Notes under the pieces: generated by a model
Databases searched by the model: none
What the model was told of the DNA's origin: nothing
Seen by the model: the letters and a program-made list of their open reading frames with translations, nothing else
Assembly: GCA_015058265.1 (NCBI GenBank)
Contig: SVCR01000111.1
Span: 1 to 6,152 of the forward strand
Source: Clostridiales bacterium
GTDB lineage: Bacteria; Bacillota_A; Clostridia; Peptostreptococcales; Anaerovoracaceae
DNA: 6,152 nucleotides
Direction of reading: 5' to 3'
Made by a program: the position numbers and the translations under genes
Shown: piece after piece, positions 1-5,256 of the stretch
Layout: each line of letters starts with the position of its first letter
Position numbering within the stretch: position 1 is the first letter of the stretch

Positions 1-234
1 CGCAAAAGATCCGGAGAAGATATCGCTGTTTCCGTTACAGGCTACGCAGGACCTGATGCAGACGAGGGTCATGATGCAGGAGAGGCTTACATCGGCTACT
101 CATACGGAGAGAGAAAAGGGTCTGTAGAAGTCAGGACTTCAAGGAACATTCGCAAGTGGAACAGGAACTATTTCACGCTGAGAATGATGAGAATTGTCTA
201 TCTGCTTCTCATGGACAGAGAAATATTTTCGTAA
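1..234 (+). CDS. cinA: CinA C-terminal domain, 3' end (partial)
   Basis: The window opens inside a reading frame whose last 77 codons end in TAA at 232-234. The translation contains DIAVSVTGYAGPD, which matches the conserved 'ISVTGIAGP' segment of the CinA C-terminal domain (nicotinamide-nucleotide amidohydrolase, PncC-like). It then has a glycine-rich GEAYIGY strand and a basic closing helix (RNIRKWNRNYFTLRMMRIVY), as in that family. In the family this domain deamidates NMN in pyridine nucleotide salvage, and in Gram-positives CinA is also tied to competence. Position directly before recA is the classic Firmicutes order, which supports the call. The usual isoleucine before AGP is tyrosine here, and the following Gly-Gly is replaced by acidic residues, so the copy is somewhat divergent. 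The N-terminal part lies outside the window. No clear terminator follows, so some read-through into recA is possible. Confidence 0.82.
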   Translation, partial: RKRSGEDIAVSVTGYAGPDADEGHDAGEAYIGYSYGERKGSVEVRTSRNIRKWNRNYFTLRMMRIVYLLLMDREIFS

Positions 235-268
235 AGTGTATATAATGTCGGATCTCATTTATTCGGCG

Positions 269-299
269 TTCGACATGAAGTATCATAACGAATTATAAT
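269..299 (+). promoter_or_regulatory. Possible upstream recA promoter with an embedded 0A-box match
   Basis: TTCGACA at 269-275 is the exact reverse complement of the Spo0A target core TGTCGAA. It overlaps a -35-like TCGACA (270-275), which is followed after 18 bases by a perfect TATAAT at 294-299. Spo0A-activated promoters commonly have a 0A box at the -35 region, so the arrangement is suggestive. A 7-base match can arise by chance, and the stronger recA promoter lies directly downstream. The promoter and the box are both inferences. Confidence 0.3.
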
Positions 300-300
300 A

Positions 301-329
301 TTGACATCACAAAAGAAGAGCTGTATTAT
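301..329 (+). promoter_or_regulatory. recA sigma-A promoter
   Basis: A perfect -35 hexamer TTGACA (301-306) is followed after 17 bases by TATTAT (324-329), five of six matches to the -10 consensus. The expected start of transcription is near 336, which gives a leader of about 35 bases before the recA ATG. This is the best promoter-like sequence in the window and sits exactly upstream of the LexA box. Confidence 0.8.
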
Positions 330-333
330 ATTA

Positions 334-349
334 AAGAACAAATGTTCTT
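334..349 (+). promoter_or_regulatory. LexA (Cheo/SOS) box of recA
   Basis: GAACAAATGTTC at 336-347 fits the Gram-positive LexA/DinR consensus GAAC-N4-GTTC. The dyad extends outward to AAGAAC...GTTCTT (334-349). It begins about 6 bases after the -10 hexamer, over the predicted start point, where a bound repressor would block RNA polymerase. SOS control of recA by LexA is established in Bacillus and relatives. The lexA gene itself is not in this window. Confidence 0.85.
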
Positions 350-370
350 GACTATATCAGGGGAGGCAAT

Positions 371-1429
371 ATGGCAATCAATAACGATAATACTGCAAGA
401 GAGAAGGCTCTCAATCAGGCCCTCGAACAGATACAGAAACAATACGGCAAAGGCTCGATCATGAGACTCGGAGACGCCGGACCCGTAACTAATATGGAAG
501 TAATTTCGACTGGTTCTATCAGCCTTGATCTGGCTACAGGTGTCGGCGGATATCCTAAGGGCAGGATCATCGAGATATACGGACCTGAGTCTTCAGGTAA
601 GACAACACTGACACTTCACGCAATAGCAGAGGCTCAGAAGAACGGCGGACAGGCTGCATTCATAGATGCAGAGCACGCGCTCGATCCGGTCTATGCTAAG
701 AACCTCGGAGTCAATGTGGATGAGCTGCTTGTTTCACAGCCGGATACAGGAGAGCAGGCTCTCGAGATCTGTGAGCTTCTTGCCAGGAGCGGAGCTCTGG
801 ACATAATAGTCATCGACTCTGTAGCTGCACTCGTTCCTAAGGCAGAGATCCAGGGCGAGATGGGTGATTCACATGTCGGACTTCAGGCAAGACTGATGTC
901 GCAGGCACTCAGGAAGATCGCCGGCGCGGTCAACAAGTCCAACACCTGTGTCATTTTCATCAACCAGCTGCGTGAGAAGATAGGTATCATGTTCGGCAAT
1001 CCGGAGACAACTACAGGCGGAAGAGCGCTCAAGTTCTATGCTTCGATGAGACTCGATGTAAGAAGGATCGAGACCATCAAGAAGGGCGAGGAGATGCTCG
1101 GAAACAGAACACGAGTCAAGATCGTCAAGAACAAGGTCGCGCCTCCATTCAAGAAGTCTGAGTTCGATATCATGTACGGTACAGGTATCTCACTTTCAGG
1201 TGATATCCTGGATACAGCTACTGAGCTCAACATCGTTGACAAGGCCGGATCATGGTACAGCTATAACGGAGAACGTATCGGTCAGGGCAGAGAGAATGTC
1301 AAGATATATCTTGAAGAACACCCGGCTGTCCTCGAAGAGATCAGAGCTAAGGTTATGGAACAGTTCAAGCCGGACAGCTCATCTGAGTCCGAACTTCGCG
1401 TCGATGAAGACGGAGTCGTGATAGAATGA
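371..1429 (+). CDS. recA: Recombinase RecA
   Basis: This is a complete RecA of 352 residues, the usual family length. RecA polymerises on single-stranded DNA, drives ATP-dependent strand exchange in homologous recombination, and stimulates LexA self-cleavage in the SOS response. Visible landmarks are the N-terminal polymerisation helix (about 8-30), Walker A GPESSGKT (71-78), Walker B IIVIDS (145-150), loop L1 around [10 protein letters not shown] (161-170), and loop L2 with NQLREKIG and [10 protein letters not shown] (198-217). The C-terminal tail (about 334-352) is acidic and serine-rich, as is typical. The ATG has a strong Shine-Dalgarno GGGGAGG at 360-366. The gene follows cinA and has its own LexA-controlled promoter. 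No inactivating change or intein is seen. The gene that follows is rplU, not rny as in Bacillus. Confidence 0.99.
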   Translation: MAINNDNTAREKALNQALEQIQKQYGKGSIMRLGDAGPVTNMEVISTGSISLDLATGVGGYPKGRIIEIYGPESSGKTTLTLHAIAEAQKNGGQAAFIDAEHALDPVYAKNLGVNVDELLVSQPDTGEQALEICELLARSGALDIIVIDSVAALVPKAEIQGEMGDSHVGLQARLMSQALRKIAGAVNKSNTCVIFINQLREKIGIMFGNPETTTGGRALKFYASMRLDVRRIETIKKGEEMLGNRTRVKIVKNKVAPPFKKSEFDIMYGTGISLSGDILDTATELNIVDKAGSWYSYNGERIGQGRENVKIYLEEHPAVLEEIRAKVMEQFKPDSSSESELRVDEDGVVIE

Positions 1430-1474
1430 TCTTGATTATTTGAAGGTTTTTCGAATATATATAAATAATGATCA
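1427..1474 (+). repeat. Bulged inverted repeat overlapping the recA stop codon
   Basis: TGATC plus ATTATTT (1427-1431 and 1435-1441) is complementary to AAATAATGATCA (1463-1474). This gives a 12-pair AT-rich stem with a 3-base bulge (TTG) and a 21-base loop. The left arm includes the recA TGA stop. It lies directly before the GC-rich hairpin at 1479-1504, so the recA mRNA could end in two stacked hairpins. It may protect the 3' end or help termination. The function is an inference. Confidence 0.45.
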
Positions 1475-1478
1475 AAAA

Positions 1479-1516
1479 GCCCCGGATCCAATGAAATTCG
1501 GGGCAAAATTCTTCTT
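1479..1516 (+). terminator. Probable recA terminator, possibly bidirectional
   Basis: GCCCCGGAT (1479-1487) pairs with ATTCGGGGC (1496-1504) through 9 pairs, one of them G-U, around an 8-base loop. Downstream is AAAATTCTTCTT, only moderately U-rich on the + strand. On the - strand the same hairpin is followed directly by TTTTT (complement of 1474-1478), which is a better intrinsic terminator. So it may stop transcription in both directions, but there is no obvious - strand gene for it to serve. Confidence 0.6.
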
Positions 1517-1543
1517 GACGAGCATATAGTATTGTGTTAAACT
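1515..1543 (+). promoter_or_regulatory. Probable rplU-rpmA promoter
   Basis: TTGACG (1515-1520) lies 17 bases before TAAACT (1538-1543), which has an extended -10 TG at 1535-1536. The start point would be near 1550, giving a leader of about 80 bases. It sits directly after the recA terminator hairpin, where the ribosomal protein operon needs a promoter. The -10 itself is only a partial match (4 of 6). Confidence 0.55.
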
Positions 1544-1548
1544 TGAAC

Positions 1549-1618
1549 GCGGTTAACCGCTCGGAAAGGGTTTTTAAGCATATTGCACCTAAGTTCCGGC
1601 GAGTCTGGTTTAAGGAGG
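1549..1618 (+). promoter_or_regulatory. Candidate structured 5' leader of rplU (L21 leader-like)
   Basis: The leader holds a perfect 12-base palindrome GCGGTTAACCGC (1549-1560). It also has a longer-range pairing CGGAA (1562-1566) with TTCCG (1594-1598), with AGG/CCT (1567-1569 with 1588-1590) and GCA/TGC (1578-1580 with 1584-1586) nested inside. The Shine-Dalgarno AAGGAGG is at 1612-1618. Firmicutes rplU genes often have an autoregulatory L21 leader, so a comparable role is plausible, but a match to that family was not tested. Confidence 0.4.
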
Positions 1619-1629
1619 AAAATAATATC

Positions 1630-2100
1630 ATGTATGCAATTATCAGAACTGGCGGCAAGCAGTACAGAGTTCAGATCGGTGATGAATTCAGAGTTGAGAA
1701 GCTTGATGCCAATGTAGGAGAAACAGTAGTATTTGACGAAGTCGTTGCTCTCGGCGGAGACAAGCTGACAGTAGGAACACCTCTTGTTGAGGGATGTGCA
1801 GTTCAGGCAGAGGTTCTTGAGCAGGGCAAGGCTGACAAGGTCATCATCTACAAGTACAAGGCTAAGAAGGATTACAGACGTAAGAACGGCCACAGACAGC
1901 CATATACACTTGTTAAAGTAACAGGCATCGGCGATTTCAAGGCTGACAAGAAGAAAGAAGCTGCACCTGCAAGCGAAGCACCTAAGGCCAACGCTTCCAT
2001 GAAGAAGGATGAGCTTCTCGCAATCGCTGAACAGATGGGCATCGAGGTTGCAGCCAAGGCAACTAAGGCTGACATCCTTGCAGCTATCGAGGCCAACTAA
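1630..2100 (+). CDS. rplU: 50S ribosomal protein L21 with C-terminal extension
   Basis: The start is the ATG at 1630, with AAGGAGG at 1612-1618 ahead of it. A GTG at 1534 opens the frame earlier but lies inside the putative promoter. The protein has 156 residues, while L21 is normally about 100-105. Residues 1-103 are a full L21: [14 protein letters not shown] at the start, the 23S rRNA-binding [17 protein letters not shown] (75-91), and the closing [10 protein letters not shown] lysine/alanine/proline-rich linker (about 104-123) follows. A tail at 124-156 ([16 protein letters not shown], then [12 protein letters not shown]) resembles the helix-extension-helix fold seen in SAP, LEM/HeH and Rho N-terminal domains. 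L21 binds 23S rRNA domain I in the large subunit. What the tail binds is unknown. It is cotranscribed with rpmA, 25 bases downstream, with no prp gene between. Confidence 0.97.
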   Translation: MYAIIRTGGKQYRVQIGDEFRVEKLDANVGETVVFDEVVALGGDKLTVGTPLVEGCAVQAEVLEQGKADKVIIYKYKAKKDYRRKNGHRQPYTLVKVTGIGDFKADKKKEAAPASEAPKANASMKKDELLAIAEQMGIEVAAKATKADILAAIEAN

Positions 2101-2110
2101 TCATATAGAC

Positions 2111-2128
2111 AGGAGGTAACATTCGATG
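2111..2128 (+). promoter_or_regulatory. Shine-Dalgarno that fixes the rpmA start
   Basis: AGGAGG at 2111-2116 lies 9 bases before the ATG at 2126. An in-frame TAA at 2117-2119 lies between them, so translation cannot start farther upstream. This matters because it rules out the N-terminal extension usual for Firmicutes L27. Confidence 0.9.
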
Positions 2129-2386
2129 TCAAGTAAAAAGGGAGTAGGAAGTTCCAAGAACGGAAGAGATTCCGAGTCCAAGAGACTTGGACTTAAAGTA
2201 GGTGCCGGTGAATATGTAAGCGCAGGCAGCATCATCATGAGACAGAGAGGCACTAAGCTTCACCCTGGTAACAACGTCGGTATCGGCGGAGATGATACTC
2301 TTTTTGCAAAGATCGATGGAACAGTTAAGTTCGAAAGATACGACAAGAAGAGAAAGAAAGTAAGCGTTTACAGCCAGGAAGCTTAA
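2126..2386 (+). CDS. rpmA: 50S ribosomal protein L27, lacking the Firmicutes N-terminal extension
   Basis: This is a complete 86-residue L27. It lies near the peptidyl transferase centre, where its free N-terminus helps to place tRNA. The conserved [19 protein letters not shown] (4-22), [15 protein letters not shown] (about 34-48) and [13 protein letters not shown] (about 57-69) segments are present. Most Firmicutes make L27 with a short N-terminal extension (about nine residues, of the type ...LQFFA) that the protease Prp removes. Prp is normally encoded between rplU and rpmA. Here the protein begins MSSKKG, close to the mature end, an in-frame stop precedes the ATG, and only 25 bases separate it from rplU. 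L27 therefore appears to be made in mature form. Confidence 0.98.
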   Translation: MSSKKGVGSSKNGRDSESKRLGLKVGAGEYVSAGSIIMRQRGTKLHPGNNVGIGGDDTLFAKIDGTVKFERYDKKRKKVSVYSQEA

Positions 2387-2397
2387 TCAGCTGACAC

Positions 2398-2428
2398 AGC
2401 CCCTACGACAGTAGGGGCTCATTTTTTT
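2398..2428 (+). terminator. Strong intrinsic terminator after rpmA
   Basis: AGCCCCTAC (2398-2406) pairs perfectly with GTAGGGGCT (2411-2419) around a GACA tetraloop. The sequence CA and then seven T residues (2422-2428) follow. This is a textbook intrinsic terminator for the rplU-rpmA transcript. It ends right before the obg ribosome binding site. Confidence 0.9.
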
Positions 2429-2439
2429 GGAGTTTAGAC

Positions 2440-3723
2440 ATGTTTGTAGACAGAGCGGAAATCACTATCAGATCAGGAAAGGGCGGAAACGGCGCTGTTA
2501 CTTTCCGCCGGGATCCGTACGTACCGGATGGCGGTCCTGATGGCGGAGACGGCGGAGACGGCGGCAGCATCATCTTCATTGCGGATCGCAATCTCAGGAC
2601 CCTGATGGATCTCAAGTATAAGAGAAAATATCAGGCTGAAAACGGCCAGAACGGAATGAAGAGAAACAGATTCGGCAGGAAGGGTGAAGATCTGTATATC
2701 AAGGTCCCTGTCGGAACTCTTGTAATTGATAAAGAGACCGGACACCTGATGAAGGATCTGTGCACAGACGGCGATACCGTAGTTGCTGCCAAGGGCGGCA
2801 GAGGCGGAAAGGGCAATGTCCATTATAAGAGCAGCACAAGGCAGGCTCCGAATTTTGCCGAAGCAGGCGGCTTTGCCAAAGAACGCCAGGTAATACTCGA
2901 ACTGAAGCTTCTTGCGGATGCCGGACTGCTTGGGTTCCCTAATGTCGGAAAGTCAACTTTGCTCTCCGTCTCCACCAATTCCAAGCCTAAGATTGCCGGA
3001 TATCATTTCACGACTATCGATCCTAATCTCGGTGTTGTATATCTTCATGACACCAGCTTTGTAATGGCAGATATCGCCGGGATCATCGAAGGTGCTTCAC
3101 AGGGAGCAGGCCTCGGATTCAAATTCCTCAAGCATATCGAAAGGACCAAGGTCCTGATCCATGTAGTTGATGTATCCGGATCAGAAGGAAGAGATCCTAT
3201 CGAGGATTACATCAAGATAAACAAGGAACTTGAGCAATTCGATCCAAAGCTGCTGAACAAGCCTCAGATCGTTGCGGCAAATAAAGCTGACCTCATTACC
3301 GACGAGGACCAGATCAAGCCATTTATGGACTTTATGGAAGCTGAAGGCCGCAAGGTATTCCTTATCAGCGCTGCGACAAGACAGGGCATAGAGGAGCTCC
3401 TCAATGAAGCTCTTCACCAGATCGAGACATATGTCGAGCCTGAAGGTGAGACACTCACAATGTTCGACTTCGAAGCAGATGAGCATGACGAAGACTACAG
3501 GAAGATAAGCGGCTACAGAGATGAGGACGGAGCGTTCGTTCTTGAAGGAAAGCAGCTTACCAAGATATTCAACTCAACTAATTTCAATGACAGCAGCTCG
3601 ATCCGCTACCTCTATAACTATATTGAGAAGCAGGGCGGGATCAAGATACTAAGGTCGCTCGGCCTTAAAGAGGGCGACACTGTCAGGATCGAGAAATTCG
3701 AGTTTGAATTCACTGAGGACTGA
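2440..3723 (+). CDS. obg: Obg/CgtA GTPase
   Basis: This complete Obg GTPase has 427 residues, the normal length. Obg binds the large ribosomal subunit, acts in late 50S assembly and (p)ppGpp-linked stress control, and is needed for sporulation start in Bacillus. Three domains are visible. The glycine-rich Obg fold (1-159) has PDGGPDGGDGGDGG at 29-42. The G domain (about 160-330) has G1 GFPNVGKS (165-172), the G2 threonines 191-192, G3 DIAG (211-214), G4 NKAD (281-284) and G5 SAA (310-312). The C-terminal OCT domain (about 340-425) has FVLEGKQL and GDTVRIEKFEFEF. In G3 the usual proline (DIPG) is alanine. The ATG follows GGAG (2429-2432), which touches the rpmA terminator T-run. The gene must rely on read-through or a promoter inside rpmA. 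Confidence 0.98.
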   Translation: MFVDRAEITIRSGKGGNGAVTFRRDPYVPDGGPDGGDGGDGGSIIFIADRNLRTLMDLKYKRKYQAENGQNGMKRNRFGRKGEDLYIKVPVGTLVIDKETGHLMKDLCTDGDTVVAAKGGRGGKGNVHYKSSTRQAPNFAEAGGFAKERQVILELKLLADAGLLGFPNVGKSTLLSVSTNSKPKIAGYHFTTIDPNLGVVYLHDTSFVMADIAGIIEGASQGAGLGFKFLKHIERTKVLIHVVDVSGSEGRDPIEDYIKINKELEQFDPKLLNKPQIVAANKADLITDEDQIKPFMDFMEAEGRKVFLISAATRQGIEELLNEALHQIETYVEPEGETLTMFDFEADEHDEDYRKISGYRDEDGAFVLEGKQLTKIFNSTNFNDSSSIRYLYNYIEKQGGIKILRSLGLKEGDTVRIEKFEFEFTED

Positions 3724-3726
3724 TAG

Positions 3727-3885
3727 GTTGAAATAATTCAACTATTGTAAATAATTATCGAGCATTATTCGGCTAAATGATGTTTTTATTCCCGATTTCA
3801 TACAAAATATGGACTCGGGTTTTTTCTTGTTCTGTATTTTCGTTGAAATAATGCAGATTATCGTTTGATGTGTGCATGTATTCGG
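3727..3885 (+). repeat. Two degenerate copies of a three-box pattern in the obg-comEA gap
   Basis: Copy one has GTTGAAATAAT (3727-3737), ATTATCG (3754-3760) and GCAT plus TATTCGG (3762-3772). Copy two has the same boxes in the same order: GTTGAAATAAT (3842-3852), ATTATCG (3857-3863), GCAT (3874-3877) and TATTCGG (3879-3885). Spacing differs between copies, and the obg terminator lies between them. In copy one the first box is part of a small hairpin, GTTGAA-ATAA-TTCAAC (3727-3742). This may be an old duplication, a pair of regulator sites, or chance in AT-rich DNA. No known family was recognised. Confidence 0.4.
3791..3828 (+). terminator. Intrinsic terminator after obg
   Basis: CCCGATTTCATA (3791-3802) pairs with TATGGACTCGGG (3808-3819), with one mismatch and one wobble, around a CAAAA loop. 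T6-C-TT (3820-3828) follows. It is about 70 bases after the obg stop and separates obg from the downstream gene set. Confidence 0.85.
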
Positions 3886-3911
3886 GCGTATTTTGTAAAA
3901 TGTCCTGCGTT

Positions 3912-3939
3912 TTGACCAATCCAAAGCTTATATTATAGT
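3912..3939 (+). promoter_or_regulatory. Probable promoter of the comEA-like operon
   Basis: TTGACC (3912-3917) is followed after 16 bases by TATAGT (3934-3939). An overlapping TATTAT at 3931-3936 would be only 13 bases away and is a poorer fit. Transcription would start near 3946, about 28 bases before the comEA-like ATG. The upstream terminator makes a separate promoter here necessary. Confidence 0.55.
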
Positions 3940-3973
3940 TACAGCATGATCATAGAGAAAGGCGGGAAAACCT

Positions 3974-4627
3974 ATGAATAATGCTGTTTACAGACTGAAG
4001 TCTTATATTGAGGACATTGTCAGCGACAGAAAGACTTTGCTTAAGATACTTTCGATCATCCTGATCCTGCTTACAGCAGTTGTGATCAGGATCAGCGGAT
4101 ATTCCGGAGCGGATAAAGATACTGAGCAGGAGATCACTGATACAGCGTCAGTAAATATCTGCGTGGATATATCAGGATCTGTGTTAAAACCCGGAGTATA
4201 TAATGTGAGTTCCGACACCAGACTGTTTGAAGTGATCGAAATGGCAGGCGGGCTTACAAGTGATGCTGATACTGATTCAATCAACAGAGCCGCATATGTG
4301 GAAGACGGCCAGAAAATAATAATTCCCGCCAGGATAGAGCAGGATGATGAAGAGAGTGACACAGATGGAGAAAATGAAATTACTGGATCAGATCAGACGT
4401 CGTCTGATACCGGAGGAAATGGAGGTATATCGCAAGTAGGACTGATTAATATCAACACAGCAACTGCCGATGAGCTCAAGACATTAAATGGTATCGGCGA
4501 CGTTATGGCCGGCAGGATAATTGAATACCGTGCTTCTAACAGGTTCCGTACCAAGGAAGACATCAAGTCTGTAAAAGGGATCGGAGATTCAACTTATGAC
4601 AAGATCAAAGACTCGATCACTGTTTAA
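3974..4627 (+). CDS. comEA: ComEA-like membrane-anchored DNA-binding protein
   Basis: This 217-residue protein has the full ComEA layout. A short cytoplasmic N-terminus is followed by one membrane helix (about 22-40, LLKILSIILILLTAVVI). A SLBB domain follows (about 59-118), with VDISGSVLKPGVYNV, an AGGLTSDAD loop and GQKIIIP. Next is an acidic, low-complexity linker (about 120-153) rich in Asp, Glu, Ser and Gly. A C-terminal pair of helix-hairpin-helix motifs starts at about 157: ININTATADEL, LNGIGDVMAGRI (171-182) and VKGIGDSTYDKI (200-211). In Bacillus, ComEA sits outside the membrane, binds double-stranded DNA and hands it to the ComEC channel. The usual partner comEC is not adjacent here. 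AAAGG-C-GGG (3958-3966) serves as the ribosome binding site. The Spo0A-like gene starts 33 bases downstream, so both are probably cotranscribed. Confidence 0.9.
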   Translation: MNNAVYRLKSYIEDIVSDRKTLLKILSIILILLTAVVIRISGYSGADKDTEQEITDTASVNICVDISGSVLKPGVYNVSSDTRLFEVIEMAGGLTSDADTDSINRAAYVEDGQKIIIPARIEQDDEESDTDGENEITGSDQTSSDTGGNGGISQVGLININTATADELKTLNGIGDVMAGRIIEYRASNRFRTKEDIKSVKGIGDSTYDKIKDSITV

Positions 4628-4660
4628 CGGGTCAATAATACAATTCGTGGAGGTGGTATT

Positions 4661-5203
4661 ATGAGTAATAAGGATTATGAATTGATAGATGCCGGTCTGC
4701 TGAACTCGATCGTACAAGAACTGTCGGAGCTGAATAGAAATATCAGCAAAGCAGAGCGCGGAGGTTATTATCCGAGATCCGGGAATATATATTTTTTCAA
4801 CGACAAGAATAAAAGATCCTGGTCTGTCGAAGAACACTTGATCTACTCATCTTTTATGAGAGCGGTCACTGATTGCCTTAAAGATTTTGGTATACATATC
4901 AACAACAATGGCTATTCATATATCATCGAGGCTGTTAAGATCCTCCTGGATTACGGCAGCTTTGATGTCAGGATGATCAATGATGTGTATCCTTTTATAG
5001 CCGGGAAATACAGACTGAGCAGCTATGAAGCTATCGAGCACAGTATCAGGAATGCCATAAATTCCGCATACAAGGATCATATCAAAGATCCTAACTGCAA
5101 TAAAATGGGACTGTTCAGGAAGAAACCGTCAAGCAAAGAATTCATTATTTACGTTGCCGAAAAGGTTTCCAGAGTGATCCACGATGAGGTATATACGAGT
5201 TGA
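4661..5203 (+). CDS. Stand-alone Spo0A C-terminal-domain protein (no receiver domain)
   Basis: This 180-residue protein starts behind a very strong Shine-Dalgarno, GGAGGTG (4649-4655). Residues about 64-173 align by eye with the DNA-binding effector domain of Spo0A, the sporulation master regulator. The matches are LKDFGIHINNNGYSYIIEAV (cf. [20 protein letters not shown]), VYPFIAGKY (cf. LYPDIAKKF), SIRNAINSAY (cf. AIRHAIEVAW) and KKPSSKEFIIYVAEKV (cf. AKPTNSEFIAMVADKL). The Spo0A receiver domain with its phosphorylated aspartate is absent. Instead there are about 60 unrecognised residues, with a possible amphipathic helix at 8-32. In the recognition helix the Spo0A SRVER stretch aligns with EAIEH, with a one-residue insertion before it, so DNA specificity probably differs. 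It is likely a phosphorylation-independent transcription regulator, either an antagonist at 0A boxes or one with its own targets. It lies between comEA and the DUF896 gene. Confidence 0.8.
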   Translation: MSNKDYELIDAGLLNSIVQELSELNRNISKAERGGYYPRSGNIYFFNDKNKRSWSVEEHLIYSSFMRAVTDCLKDFGIHINNNGYSYIIEAVKILLDYGSFDVRMINDVYPFIAGKYRLSSYEAIEHSIRNAINSAYKDHIKDPNCNKMGLFRKKPSSKEFIIYVAEKVSRVIHDEVYTS

Positions 5204-5227
5204 ATTCCGCATCACATCGTGGTAGCA

Positions 5228-5251
5228 TCTCTTTATTCAAAGAAAGAGAGG
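5228..5251 (+). promoter_or_regulatory. Hairpin over the ribosome binding site of the DUF896 gene
   Basis: TCTCTTT (5228-5234) is complementary to AAAGAGA (5243-5249), which overlaps the Shine-Dalgarno GAGAGG (5246-5251). An alternative inner pairing, TCTTT (5230-5234) with AAAGA (5239-5243), would leave the Shine-Dalgarno free. Two exclusive folds could tune translation. The stems are short and AT-rich, so the effect may be weak. Confidence 0.35.
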
Positions 5252-5256
5252 AAACC

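Noticed and set aside
241..246. TATAAT after the cinA stop as another recA promoter
   Set aside because: No acceptable -35 at 16-18 bases upstream, and two better promoter candidates lie closer to recA.
1534..1629. N-terminal extension of L21 from a GTG at 1534
   Set aside because: The GTG lies within the predicted promoter -10 region, has no Shine-Dalgarno, and would add 32 residues with no L21 similarity. The ATG at 1630 has AAGGAGG and gives the normal L21 N-terminus.
1036..1658. Open frames antisense to or in other frames of recA and its 3' region
   Set aside because: They shadow a highly conserved recA frame or cross promoter and terminator elements, and their translations resemble no protein family.
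2529..2566. GGCGGAGAC-type tandem repeat within obg
   Set aside because: It encodes the GG-x-GG-x glycine-rich segment that is a normal part of the Obg fold, so it is explained by protein sequence.
2403..2823. Minus-strand open frames opposite the start of obg
   Set aside because: They mirror the glycine-rich Obg fold (proline/serine-rich antisense text) and have no domain match.
3742..3924. Minus-strand 60-residue open frame in the obg-comEA gap
   Set aside because: Low-complexity AT-rich translation, crosses the obg terminator, no recognisable domain. Most likely noncoding.
5200..5256. Upstream TTG start for the DUF896 protein, overlapping the previous stop codon
   Set aside because: The added 19 residues do not fit the family length, and the ATG at 5257 has its own GAGAGG site and starts at the conserved family N-terminus.
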